Assembly (NCBI GenBank): GCA_003223415.1
Contig: QHUY01000012.1
Location: 1-51,884 of the forward strand
Reading direction: 5' to 3'
Source: Gemmatimonadota bacterium
Lineage (GTDB): Bacteria; Gemmatimonadota; Gemmatimonadetes; Gemmatimonadales; GWC2-71-9
Length of the DNA: 51,884 nt
Part shown: positions 34,967 to 43,233 of the stretch, piece by piece
Numbering within the stretch: the stretch's first letter is position 1
Layout of the letters: each line of letters opens with the position of its first letter
The notes under the pieces: model-generated
What the model was told of the DNA's origin: nothing
The model's database searches: none
What the model saw: the letters and a program-made list of their open reading frames with translations, nothing else
Position numbers and translations under genes: made by a program

Positions 34967-36099
34967 GCGCGCCGTCCCGCACCCCGGCACCGAGCCTGCC
35001 CAAGCGCACGACCCCGACCGGCTTGACGTTGGACGGCAGCAGCGAGCCCCTGGCCGGGGTCCACGCGTCGGTCATCACCGTCGTGACCCAGCGGGTCGCA
35101 CGCCGGCTGCGGGACGAAGCGGTGGACGTCGCCCAATCGGATGCCGCGACCTCGCTGCTCGCCGCCATCGCCCTGGCCGTGGTCCGGCGGCACCCCGATT
35201 TCGTGTCGATGCTCCTGCCCCGTCCCTCCGCGCAACTGGGGCAGCGGCTCGTCGAGATGCTGCACACCGAGCTCCTCAGGTGCTGGGCCGAGGGCCGCTC
35301 CCAGACGCCGCCGTCCGACATCCTCGACGCCCTGACGGGCCTCGAACAGGTGCGGCTCGCCCTGGCGCAGAAGCACGGACTGCAGCTGCACGAGGGATTC
35401 ACCGGGGCGGACGCGCTCGAGCTGTTCGTCGATGCCGCGCACGACCTGCGCAGCCCGCTCTCGGCGATCCTGTTCCTCGCCGAAACGCTGCACAGCGGCC
35501 GGAGCGGTGAGGTCAACAAGACGCAGCACCGCCAGCTTGGGCTCATCTACAGCGCCGCGCTCGGGCTGAGCGGGCTGGTGAACGACGCTCTCGACCTGGC
35601 CAACGACGGCCAAGAGCTCGCCGACAGCGAGCCCGCGCCGCTCTCCCTGAGCGAGTTGCTGGAGTCGGCCGCCGACATCGCACGGCCCATGGCCGAGGAA
35701 AAGGGCCTCCTGATCCGCCTCAGCGCGGCAGAGCCGGACCGCCGGCTGGGCCGCCCCGTGGCGCTGAGTCGGGTGCTCCTCAACCTCACGACCAACGCCC
35801 TCAAGTTCACCGACCAAGGGAGCGTGGACATCAGCTGCGCGGCCACGGGGCCGACGCGCATCGAGTTCTCGGTGCGCGACACCGGCCCCGGCATCCCCCC
35901 CCAGGCATTGGAGAGCCTGTACCTGCCGTTCCGCCGCGCCCGCGCTCGCGCTGATAGTTGCTTCTCGGGCACGGGGCTTGGCCTCGCGATCACACGCAAG
36001 CTGGTCGCCGCGTTGGGATCCAGGCTGCGAGTCGAGACCGGGAGCTTGGGGACGCGGTTCTATTTTGAGCTGGACCTCCCGGTCCTGCCGCATCCCTAG
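34963..36099 (+). CDS. Soluble sensor histidine kinase, partner of the NtrC-type regulator
   Basis: 378 aa; ATG overlaps the regulator's stop by 4 nt. The phospho-accepting His is in the H box FVDAAHDLRSPLSAILFLAE (~155-174). The catalytic domain has the N box VLLNLTTNALKFTDQGSV (~270-287), G1 VRDTGPGIPPQ (~303) and G2 GTGLGLAITRKLVAALG (~340). No transmembrane helix or signal peptide is present, so it senses a cytoplasmic cue or a partner. The N-terminal ~145 residues are helical with no known sensor fold recognised. The arrangement recalls PrsK/PrsR of PEP-CTERM systems, though PrsK is a membrane protein, so this is an analogy only. Confidence 0.92.
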   Translation: MSAPSRTPAPSLPKRTTPTGLTLDGSSEPLAGVHASVITVVTQRVARRLRDEAVDVAQSDAATSLLAAIALAVVRRHPDFVSMLLPRPSAQLGQRLVEMLHTELLRCWAEGRSQTPPSDILDALTGLEQVRLALAQKHGLQLHEGFTGADALELFVDAAHDLRSPLSAILFLAETLHSGRSGEVNKTQHRQLGLIYSAALGLSGLVNDALDLANDGQELADSEPAPLSLSELLESAADIARPMAEEKGLLIRLSAAEPDRRLGRPVALSRVLLNLTTNALKFTDQGSVDISCAATGPTRIEFSVRDTGPGIPPQALESLYLPFRRARARADSCFSGTGLGLAITRKLVAALGSRLRVETGSLGTRFYFELDLPVLPHP

Positions 36100-36319
36100 G
36101 GTCGCCCCGCCCGTTTAAAACGTCGCACGGCTCACGCACATCTGTAACGCAGGCGTGTCAGCGCGGGGGCGTCACAACCAGGACCCCGCCGCTAAGTGCT
36201 TGCCCCCCAAGCGGTCCGCGACTCGCTCACTCGCGCATGTGACGTGCGTTCGCTTCGCCCCACAGTGTGAACCCGTCTGACCTGACGGACATCGGGCGAT
36301 GACCCGGGGGAGCGGAGCG
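36100..36319. other. Intergenic region before the plus-strand biosynthesis run
   Basis: 220 bases after the kinase stop. It contains an AT-rich TTTAAAA (36114-36120) in a GC-rich setting and a GTCACAACC segment (36171-36179) partly like the activator sites. No GG-N10-GC element ending in TTGC was found, so the downstream genes may rely on another promoter or on read-through. Confidence 0.4.
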
Positions 36320-37501
36320 ATGACAGTCGGCTCGGTATCGGCGCGGCGCAGCACCTTCCTGCCTTTCTCCACGCCGACGATCGGCGAGGAAGAGATCCGG
36401 GAGGTCGTGGACACGCTCCGCTCGAGGTGGATCACGACCGGGCCGAAGGCCAAGCGGTTCGAGTCCGAGTTTGCGACCTACCTGCAGGCACCCGGGGCGC
36501 TGGCGCTCAGCTCCTGCACGGCCGCGTTGCACACTGCGCTCAAGACGCTGGGCATCGGCCCCGGAGACGAGGTGATCACCACGCCGATGACGTTTACGGC
36601 AACCGTGAACGTGATCGAGCATGTGGGCGCGCGGCCCGTGCTGGCGGACGTGGAGCCTGACACGCTCAACATCGACGCCGGCGAGGTCGAGGCCGCGATC
36701 ACGCCTCGCACCCGGGCGATCCTGCCCGTGCACTACGCGGGCCACCCGGTCGATCTGGACGCGCTGCGCGCGCTCGCCAGGGTCTATCGCTTGGCGATCA
36801 TCGAGGACGCGGCGCACGCCCTCCCGGCCCGCTACAAGGGCCAGCTCATCGGCGGCGGCGGCAACCCCGTCGCCTTCAGCTTCTACGCGATCAAGAACCT
36901 CACGACCGCGGAGGGCGGGATGCTTACCGCCGACCCCGAGTTTCTCGCCCAAGCGCGGGTGGTGAGCCTGCACGGGATGAGCCGCGACGCGTGGAAGCGC
37001 TACGACCAAGGTGGCGGCTGGTTCTACGAGGTCGTCTTGCCGGGTTTCAAGTACAACATGACGGACATCCAGGCCGCGCTGGGGCTGTGCCAGCTGCGCA
37101 AGTTGGAGCAGTTCCAGCGGCGCCGCCGGGAGATCGTGAGCCAGTACAACCGCGCCTTCCTCGACGAGCCGGCCCTCGAGCTCCCGGTGACGCGGCCCGA
37201 GGTGGAGCACGCGTGGCACCTCTACGCGCTGCGCCTCCGTCTCGAGGCGCTCACCATCAGCCGCGACCGGTTCATCGAGGAGCTCGCCGAGCGGAACATC
37301 GGGACGTCGGTGCACTTCATCCCGATCCACCTCCATCCGTACTACCGCGACAGGTACGGCTTCACGCCCGCCAGCTTCCCGGTGGCATGCAGCAATTATC
37401 AGCGGCTGCTGAGCTTGCCCCTCAATCCCGCGCTGACCGACCAGGACGTGAGCGACGTGATCGAAGGGGTGCTGGACGTCTTGCGGAATCACCGCGTGTG
37501 A
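36320..37501 (+). CDS. DegT/DnrJ/EryC1/StrS-type sugar aminotransferase
   Basis: 393 aa from ATG 36320 (GGAGCGGAGCG upstream). PLP enzyme transferring an amino group to a keto-sugar nucleotide, such as a 4-keto-6-deoxy hexose. Motifs: RSRWITTGPKAKRFE (~32), ALSSCTAALHTAL (~64), VITTPMTFTATVNVI (~87), IEDAAHALPARYKG (~163; Asp binding PLP), AFSFYAIKNLTTAEGGM (~184; Schiff-base Lys ~192), FKYNMTDIQAALGLCQL (~243) and NIGTSVHFIPIHLHPYY (~330). Full family length. It opens the plus-strand biosynthetic run; its stop overlaps the next start (GTGA). The product is probably a UDP-amino sugar used as first sugar by the downstream transferase. Confidence 0.93.
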   Translation: MTVGSVSARRSTFLPFSTPTIGEEEIREVVDTLRSRWITTGPKAKRFESEFATYLQAPGALALSSCTAALHTALKTLGIGPGDEVITTPMTFTATVNVIEHVGARPVLADVEPDTLNIDAGEVEAAITPRTRAILPVHYAGHPVDLDALRALARVYRLAIIEDAAHALPARYKGQLIGGGGNPVAFSFYAIKNLTTAEGGMLTADPEFLAQARVVSLHGMSRDAWKRYDQGGGWFYEVVLPGFKYNMTDIQAALGLCQLRKLEQFQRRRREIVSQYNRAFLDEPALELPVTRPEVEHAWHLYALRLRLEALTISRDRFIEELAERNIGTSVHFIPIHLHPYYRDRYGFTPASFPVACSNYQRLLSLPLNPALTDQDVSDVIEGVLDVLRNHRV

Positions 37502-38184
37502 GTGCGAAGCGCGTCCTCGACGTCGTGGTCTCGGGTGTGGCGCTGGTTGCCGTCGCGCCGCTCCTCGCCGTATGCGCCGTCGGCATCCGGCTCGCCGGGC
37601 CCGGCCCCGTCTTCTACCCCGCGCAGCGGATCGGACTGCACAATCGGCGATTCACGATGTACAAGCTCCGCACGATGCGCGTGGGCGACGCCTCCGCCAG
37701 CGTCATCACCCCGCTCGGCGACCCGCGGGTGTTTCCGTTCGGCGGCTTCCTGCGGCGCGCCAAGCTCGACGAGCTGCCGCAGCTGCTCAACATCCTGCGC
37801 GGCGACATGTCGATCGTGGGCCCCCGCCCCGAGGACCCGCGCATGGTGGAGCTGTTCTACGCGCCGCTCCACCACGAGACGTTCCGCGTGCCACCCGGGC
37901 TCACCTGTCCGGGGAGCATCTACGCCTACACACACGGCGAGGCGCAGCTCGAGGGGAGCGATCCCGAGCGCTCGTACGCCGAACGACTGCTCCCGCTGAA
38001 GCTGGCGCTCGACCTCGTATACGTGCGCCGGGCCTCGCTCGGCTACGATCTCGCGCTCATCGCGCGGACCGCGTGGATGCTGGGGACGGCACTGCTGGGG
38101 CGCCGCGAGTTCCCGCTGCCGCCGGAGTTGCCGGAGGCGCGGCGCATTATGGAGGAGGCAGGCACAGCGCGGGTGACGGCCTGA
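37498..38184 (+). CDS. Bacterial sugar transferase (undecaprenyl-phosphate sugar phosphotransferase)
   Basis: 228 aa from GTG 37498, overlapping the previous stop. The initiating glycosyltransferase moves a sugar 1-phosphate from a nucleotide sugar to undecaprenyl phosphate on the inner membrane. A hydrophobic N-terminal segment (VLDVVVSGVALVAVAPLLAV, ~5-24) is the re-entrant helix. Core motifs: GPVFYPAQRIGLHNRRFTMYKLRTMR (the YKLRTM at ~56), LRRAKLDELPQLLNIL (~83; catalytic Asp-Glu) and GDMSIVGPRPEDPRM (~100). This is the short PglC/WcaJ-C type without an N-terminal domain. It overlaps the next gene by 1 nt (TGATG). Confidence 0.93.
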   Translation: MSAKRVLDVVVSGVALVAVAPLLAVCAVGIRLAGPGPVFYPAQRIGLHNRRFTMYKLRTMRVGDASASVITPLGDPRVFPFGGFLRRAKLDELPQLLNILRGDMSIVGPRPEDPRMVELFYAPLHHETFRVPPGLTCPGSIYAYTHGEAQLEGSDPERSYAERLLPLKLALDLVYVRRASLGYDLALIARTAWMLGTALLGRREFPLPPELPEARRIMEEAGTARVTA

Positions 38185-39641
38185 TGTTGCAGCTGCGCGA
38201 TCGCCAGGTGACCAGGGCGGCGCCGACGCTGCTCGAACAGCTCGGGGAAGCGCTCGCCGCCGAGGGGGTCGTCTCCTGCCAGTGGAAAGGGCACTGGAAG
38301 CGGACGCGCTGGCAGAGTGGCGTGGGCGACGTCGATCTGCTCGTCGATCCAGCCTGGGTGGAGCGCTTGGAGGGCGCGCTCGACCGCCTCGGCTTCAAGC
38401 CCGCGGTGCCGCCGCCCGAAGCCTACATCCCCGGCACGGCGAGTTGGTTCGGGTACGACGTCGGGCAGCACACGCTGGTTCACATCCACGTCCACGTCCG
38501 GCTGATCCTTGGCGGCTACTGGACGACCGTCTACCAACTCCCCATTGAGCGGGCGGTGCTCGAGTCCGCCGTCCCCCGCTCTCCGTTCGCGGTGCCAGCG
38601 CCCGAGCTCGAGTTCCTCATCTTCGTACTGCGTATGGTGCAGCGTTACGGCGTGCCGGACCTCGTCGCGCCGTGGCCTCCCAGCTGGCTCGGGGAGGCGC
38701 AGACGGAATTCGCCTACCTGCTTGCCCAGGTGGACCGGCGACGGCTCGAGGCACGGCTGGCGGAACTGCTTCCCACCGTAGACACGGCGTTCTTCGATGC
38801 CTGCGCCCGCTCGCTGCGGCCCGGGGCGTCCCCGTGGCCGCGTGTGTGGTTGCGCCTCAGCCTGCACCGGCGGCTGCGGCCGTACGCGTACCGGCCGCCC
38901 TTCGCCCTGCTCGCCCGGCGAGTCGGACGCCGGCTGGGCCTGCTCCCCCGCGCCCGGGGCTTGCGCCTCGCGCACGGCGGGACGGTAGTGGCCCTGCTCG
39001 GCGGCGACGGCGCCGGCAAGTCCACCTGTGTCGCCGAGCTGTCCCGGTGGCTCGGCCCGCAGTTCGACGTGACGACGGCCCACCTCGGGCGCCCACCGCG
39101 CTCGCTCACGACCCTCGTGATCGGCGGTCTGCTGAAAGTGCGCCGCGCCCTCGGCCGCGCGCTGAACGGCGGCGCCGACGAACGTGGTACCGGCGGGCCT
39201 GGTTTGCTCGAGCTGCTGCGCCTCGTATGCACGGCGCGCGACCGCTATCGCCTGTTTACGACAGCCCGCCGCTTCGCTGCGGCGGGGGGCATTGCGCTGT
39301 GTGAGCGCTACCCAACCCCGCAGAACCGGCTGCTCGTGGGGCCCGAGATCCCGCGGCTGCTCGGGCACGGGCGCGACACGCCACTGGCGCGCCGCCTGCT
39401 GCGCGCCGAACAGTGGTACTACCGCCAGATCACGGTCCCCGACGCGGTCGTCGTGCTGATGGTGGAGCCCGAGCTCGCCGTGCAGCGCAAGACCGACGAG
39501 CCGGCCGACTACGTGCGGGCACGCTCCCGCATCATCTGGGAGACGGACTGGAGCGGGACCGGCGCCCACTTGGTGGACGCGGGGCGACCGCTGCCCGCAG
39601 TGCTGGCGGACCTGAAGGCGCTCATCTGGGCGGAGGTGTGA
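38184..39641 (+). CDS. Nucleotidyltransferase-like domain fused to thymidylate-kinase-like P-loop domain
   Basis: 485 aa from ATG 38184. Residues ~10-240 resemble the nucleotidyltransferase superfamily members found in surface polysaccharide loci: CQWKGHWKRTRWQSGVGDVDLLVDP (GDVDLLVD at ~47 supplies the two Asp ligands), then a His-rich strand LVHIHVHVRL. Residues ~265-485 form a kinase with Walker A VALLGGDGAGKSTCVAEL (~268-285), a DxY/ERY-type motif CERYPTPQNRLL and a lid KTDEPADYVRARSR, as in dTMP kinases. The substrate is unlikely to be dTMP; perhaps a sugar or lipid-linked intermediate is phosphorylated. The next gene encodes a second small P-loop protein. I know similar fusions only as 'hypothetical' in EPS clusters. 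Confidence 0.75.
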   Translation: MLQLRDRQVTRAAPTLLEQLGEALAAEGVVSCQWKGHWKRTRWQSGVGDVDLLVDPAWVERLEGALDRLGFKPAVPPPEAYIPGTASWFGYDVGQHTLVHIHVHVRLILGGYWTTVYQLPIERAVLESAVPRSPFAVPAPELEFLIFVLRMVQRYGVPDLVAPWPPSWLGEAQTEFAYLLAQVDRRRLEARLAELLPTVDTAFFDACARSLRPGASPWPRVWLRLSLHRRLRPYAYRPPFALLARRVGRRLGLLPRARGLRLAHGGTVVALLGGDGAGKSTCVAELSRWLGPQFDVTTAHLGRPPRSLTTLVIGGLLKVRRALGRALNGGADERGTGGPGLLELLRLVCTARDRYRLFTTARRFAAAGGIALCERYPTPQNRLLVGPEIPRLLGHGRDTPLARRLLRAEQWYYRQITVPDAVVVLMVEPELAVQRKTDEPADYVRARSRIIWETDWSGTGAHLVDAGRPLPAVLADLKALIWAEV

Positions 39642-39643
39642 GG

Positions 39644-40315
39644 GTGCCGCGGCCGCCGACGGTGATCGAACTGGTGGGCCCCGCCGGAGTGGGTAAGACG
39701 ACGCTCGCGCTGCAGCTCGAGGCGCAGGGCAAGGCCGTTCTCGGTTCGATGTGGGAAGTGCCCACCGTGCTGCTCGCCCGCAGCGCTATCCGCCAACTGT
39801 CGGAGGCGCTGGCGCTGTACCGCGAGACGGGCGTGGTGGCATGGGACGAGGTCAAGCACTTCGCGCGCCTCGACGCCCTGCATGCGTCCCTAGTCAGGCC
39901 GGGCCGCAACGGTCATAGGCTGGTCGTGCTGGACGAAGGGCCCGTGTACACCCTCAGCTGGCTGCAGGTGATCGGGCACCAGCGGCTCCGGAACGGCGGG
40001 GCCAAGCGGTGGTGGTGGGACACGCTGCGCCGCTGGGCCCGGACCCTGGACGCGGTGGTGCTGCTGGACGCGCCGGATCCAGTCCTCGCCTCCCGCATCC
40101 GCGAGCGCGACAAGCCGCATCTGATGAAGGATCGCAGCCTCCGGGAGATTGCCGGGTTTTCGGCCGCGTACCGGGCGGCAACCGACCGCGTGCTGGCCGG
40201 CCTCACGGCCTGCGGCGGCCCGCCGCTGCTCACGCTCGAGACCAGCGACGAGCCCAGCGAGCGGCTCAGTGAGCGCCTGCTCGCGGCGCTGGAGGTGACC
40301 GTTCCTGCCCGCTGA
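39644..40315 (+). CDS. Small P-loop kinase-like protein
   Basis: 223 aa from GTG 39644, because GGAGG (39632-39636) lies 7 nt before it; GTG 39638 would be too close. Walker A is VIELVGPAGVGKTTLALQL (~9-27). A Walker-B-like strand is HRLVVLDEGPVYTLSWLQ (~88-105). A lid-like RIRERDKPHLMKDRSLREI follows (~150). Layout suits the adenylate/thymidylate-kinase group more than an AAA ATPase. It sits between the NTase-kinase fusion and the flippase. The substrate is unknown; a role in modifying a polysaccharide precursor is inferred. Confidence 0.72.
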   Translation: MPRPPTVIELVGPAGVGKTTLALQLEAQGKAVLGSMWEVPTVLLARSAIRQLSEALALYRETGVVAWDEVKHFARLDALHASLVRPGRNGHRLVVLDEGPVYTLSWLQVIGHQRLRNGGAKRWWWDTLRRWARTLDAVVLLDAPDPVLASRIRERDKPHLMKDRSLREIAGFSAAYRAATDRVLAGLTACGGPPLLTLETSDEPSERLSERLLAALEVTVPAR

Positions 40316-41888
40316 CCTCCCCGGCGTCGCCGTCGACGCTCCGCCCGCCGCTCCACCCGCGCGCCCCGCGCCCCCCACGCTGACGCGGCGAGCGTCGCTC
40401 AACGCCCTGCAGTCGCTGCTCGACTACAGTGCCAGGCTCCTCGTCGGCCTCGTCGTCACGCCGATCCTCGTCGACGGCTTGGGCCGCTCGCTATTCGGCG
40501 TGTGGGAAATGCTCGGCCGGCTCATCGGATATATCTCGGCGACCGACGGACGGCCCACCGAAGCGCTGCGGCTCGTGGTCGCCGCCCGCCAGGCGATCGA
40601 CGACCCTGCGGGCCACCGACGCGCCGTCGGCAGCGCGCTCGCCGTGTGGCTCGCCTTCCTGCCGATCGTCGCGGGGATCGGCGCCGCCCTGGTCTGGGTC
40701 GCCCCGATCGTGACCAAGGTGGGCCCCGCGCTGCGGCCCGCAGTGCACCTGACCGCAGCGCTGCTGGTGGCGGGCTTCCTGCTCGGCGGTCTCGCCGCCG
40801 TCCCCGAGTCCGTGCTGCGCGGCATGAACCTCGGCTACCGGCGAATGGGCCTGCAGGCCGGGCTCAACATCATCGGGGGCGTCCTCATGGCCCTCGCCCT
40901 CACCCGGGGATTCGGCCTCGCCGGCGTGGCGGGTGCCCAGCTCGCCCTCGGCGCGCTCACGGGGATCTGCTTCTGGGCGCTCGCCCGACGCTACGTGCCC
41001 TGGTTCGGCGTGGCGCGTCCCACGCGGGCGGAAGTCGGCACTCTGCTGACGATGAGCGCCTGGCTCGCGGGCGGCGAGCTGATCGCCAAACTATCCCTCG
41101 CGAGCGACGCCGTGATCCTCGGCGCCGTCGTCTCGTCGTCCGTGGTGACGACCTACGTGCTGACCGGGTACGCGGCCCGGCTCGCTCTCGGCCTGCATTT
41201 CCTGACTGTCGGATCGGCGATGCCCGGCCTGGGCGGGCTGCTCGGCCAGCGCCAGTTCGAGCGCGCCGCCCAGCTGCGACGGGAGCTGCTCACCCTCACC
41301 TGGCTCTTCGCGACGACGGTCGGTGCCACCATCCTGCTCTGGAACCGCTCCTTCCTCGGCCTCTGGGTTGGCGAACAGCTCTACGCCGGGTTCTGGGTGA
41401 ACCTCCTGACCGTCCTCGTGACGGTCCAGACCGCCCTCGTCCGCAGTGACGCGTACCTGCTGGACGCGGCGCTGCAGCCGCGGCCCCGGGTGATCGTGAG
41501 CGTGGTCGCGGCGGTGTTGATCGTCGGGATCGCCCTCGCACTCACGCCCTCGCTCGGGATGGTGGGCGTGTGTCTCGGCCTGCTCGTCGGACGGGGCACT
41601 CAGAGCATCGCGTATCCGGCGCTCCTCAGCGCCTCGTTCGGCGGACCGCGTCGCGTGCCGTTTCGGCCCATCGCCCGCCCGGCAGTCGTCAGCGCCCTCC
41701 TGTTCGCGGCGACCGGCGTGCTGGGCGAGCGGGTCCGGGCGCCGAACTGGTTCGCGTGGGCGGGGCTCGTCGCGATGAGCTTCACCCTGCTGCTGGCCGT
41801 GGCGCTCGTCGCCGGCCTGCCGGCGGAGCCGCGGCGCCGCGTGCTCGCCCGCGGGGTGGAGATGTGGCGGGGGCTGCGCCGTGGCTGA
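40305..41888 (+). CDS. Polysaccharide flippase (Wzx-like, MOP superfamily)
   Basis: 527 aa with about 12 predicted transmembrane helices, for example VWLAFLPIVAGIGAALVWVA, VHLTAALLVAGFLLGGLAA and LTVLVTVQTALV. Expected to flip lipid-linked oligosaccharide across the inner membrane. The first in-frame ATG (40479) would delete the first helix region (SLLDYSARLLVGLVVTPIL). Between the preceding in-frame stop (40296) and that helix there is no ATG, GTG or TTG. CTG 40305 lies 6 nt after a perfect GGAGGTGA (40291-40298), so I propose a CTG start with a Pro/Ala-rich N-terminal leader. It overlaps the kinase gene by 11 nt and the O-antigen ligase gene by 8 nt. Confidence 0.87.
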   Translation: MPADLPGVAVDAPPAAPPARPAPPTLTRRASLNALQSLLDYSARLLVGLVVTPILVDGLGRSLFGVWEMLGRLIGYISATDGRPTEALRLVVAARQAIDDPAGHRRAVGSALAVWLAFLPIVAGIGAALVWVAPIVTKVGPALRPAVHLTAALLVAGFLLGGLAAVPESVLRGMNLGYRRMGLQAGLNIIGGVLMALALTRGFGLAGVAGAQLALGALTGICFWALARRYVPWFGVARPTRAEVGTLLTMSAWLAGGELIAKLSLASDAVILGAVVSSSVVTTYVLTGYAARLALGLHFLTVGSAMPGLGGLLGQRQFERAAQLRRELLTLTWLFATTVGATILLWNRSFLGLWVGEQLYAGFWVNLLTVLVTVQTALVRSDAYLLDAALQPRPRVIVSVVAAVLIVGIALALTPSLGMVGVCLGLLVGRGTQSIAYPALLSASFGGPRRVPFRPIARPAVVSALLFAATGVLGERVRAPNWFAWAGLVAMSFTLLLAVALVAGLPAEPRRRVLARGVEMWRGLRRG

Positions 41889-43119
41889 CGGACGTCCCGC
41901 CGTGAAAGGGATCGTGCGGCTGGGCCTCTACACGGTCCTGGCCGCGATCCCGTTCGAGCTGCCCAACCGTCAGACGCTTCCGGTCGAGATCCCCACCCTT
42001 GCGGGAGCGATCTTCCTCGCGACCGCGCTGCTCCAGCCCCGGCGCTGCTTCGGTCGCGTGCCGCTGCCCGTGTGGTGGTTCCTTGGCTACCTCTTCGTCT
42101 TCGCGCTCGCCACGAGCCTCAACTTCCTCAACGACGCCGGGGAGGTCCTGCACCTCTTTCTGCTGATCTTCCAGAGCGCCTTGGTCTTCTGGGCCGCGTC
42201 GAACGTGCTCGAGGACGAATCGGTCACCTCAGGCGCCCTGCTCACGTTCGCCGGTGCCTGCTTGGTGCGCGCGGTGTTGCCGATGCTCGGGGTCGGGCGC
42301 ACCGCCACCATGGTGTGGACAGGGGGTGAGCGTCTCACCGCCTTCGGCCAGAACGAGAACAACGCCGCCATGTTCCTGTCGGCAGGACTGATCGCGCTCT
42401 TCGGCCTGGGGTACGCCCGGGCGCGCGCCGTGCTGCGTCCCCGCCTCCTCGTCTTGCCCGGCTGCGCGCTGATTGCCTACGCGGCGATCGAGACGGGCTC
42501 CCGCGGCGGGCTCGTCGCGCTCGTTGCGGGGCTCGCGACGTTCGCGCTGTCACAAGGGCAGACCGCCTGGCAGCGGGTGCGCCACGGCATCCTGGCCCTG
42601 TTCGGCCTCGCCGCTCTCCTCTGGGGAGCCTACCAGACACCGGTGATGCGGAACCGGTTACGCGAGACGACGGAGTCCGGAAGAATGGCGGGACGGGAGA
42701 ACGTCTATCCCACGGTCGCGCAGATGGTCATCGAGAAGCCGCTCTTCGGGTGGGGGCCGGAGAACAACCAGTACGAGCTGTCGGTCCGCGAGGGCTATCG
42801 TTTGAGCCGTCGAGACACGCATAACCTCCTGCTGGAAACCCTCAGCTCCACCGGTCTCCTGGGGGCAATTGTGTTCTGCATCGGCGTCGGGCTGTGCGTC
42901 CGCGCCGCGTGGCTGGCCCGGGCGGGACCCGAGCGCGTCCTGCCGCTGGCGCTGACCGTCAGCGTGTTGATGGCGAACATGAGTGGCAACTGGATGGCTT
43001 CGAAGCTCCTGTGGGTCGTCTTCGCCTACGCCGTCGCCAGCGCGTGCCGCGTGGCGGCGCCGAGGCCGCCCGCAGTTGTCGCTGACGGTCTCCGGCGCTC
43101 AGGGCGGGCGCTTGTGTAA
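41881..43119 (+). CDS. O-antigen ligase/polymerase-like (Wzy_C) membrane protein
   Basis: 412 aa from GTG 41881, overlapping the flippase stop by 8 nt. About 10-11 predicted transmembrane helices. The family's large periplasmic loop is ~245-310 with RETTESGRMAGRENVYPTVA, EKPLFGWGPENNQYE and SRRDTHNLLLETLSSTGLLG; the R...GW..G...H pattern is typical of WaaL/Wzy_C domains. TAFGQNENNAAMF (~150) is another conserved region. It either polymerises repeat units or ligates the glycan to an acceptor; with Wzc, Wza-like and flippase present, polymerisation is likelier. It ends the first block of the plus-strand run; a 114-nt gap follows. Confidence 0.9.
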   Translation: MADGRPAVKGIVRLGLYTVLAAIPFELPNRQTLPVEIPTLAGAIFLATALLQPRRCFGRVPLPVWWFLGYLFVFALATSLNFLNDAGEVLHLFLLIFQSALVFWAASNVLEDESVTSGALLTFAGACLVRAVLPMLGVGRTATMVWTGGERLTAFGQNENNAAMFLSAGLIALFGLGYARARAVLRPRLLVLPGCALIAYAAIETGSRGGLVALVAGLATFALSQGQTAWQRVRHGILALFGLAALLWGAYQTPVMRNRLRETTESGRMAGRENVYPTVAQMVIEKPLFGWGPENNQYELSVREGYRLSRRDTHNLLLETLSSTGLLGAIVFCIGVGLCVRAAWLARAGPERVLPLALTVSVLMANMSGNWMASKLLWVVFAYAVASACRVAAPRPPAVVADGLRRSGRALV

Positions 43120-43233
43120 CACTCCTGCTACACGCGGCCCCATTCCTGCGCCGGGCGGCGCGTCTAACTGTCGCTCAAGCCGCGGGTTAGGGGATCGGCG
43201 CCCGCCGTACGGGTTCTGCAGGGAGATCGATTC

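Noticed and set aside
36100-36319. Sigma-54 promoter for the aminotransferase-led biosynthetic run
   Set aside because: The only TTGC (near 36196) has CG, not GG, at the required spacing; a GG-N10-GC further on lacks the TT. The partial GTCACAACC match is too short to call a binding site.
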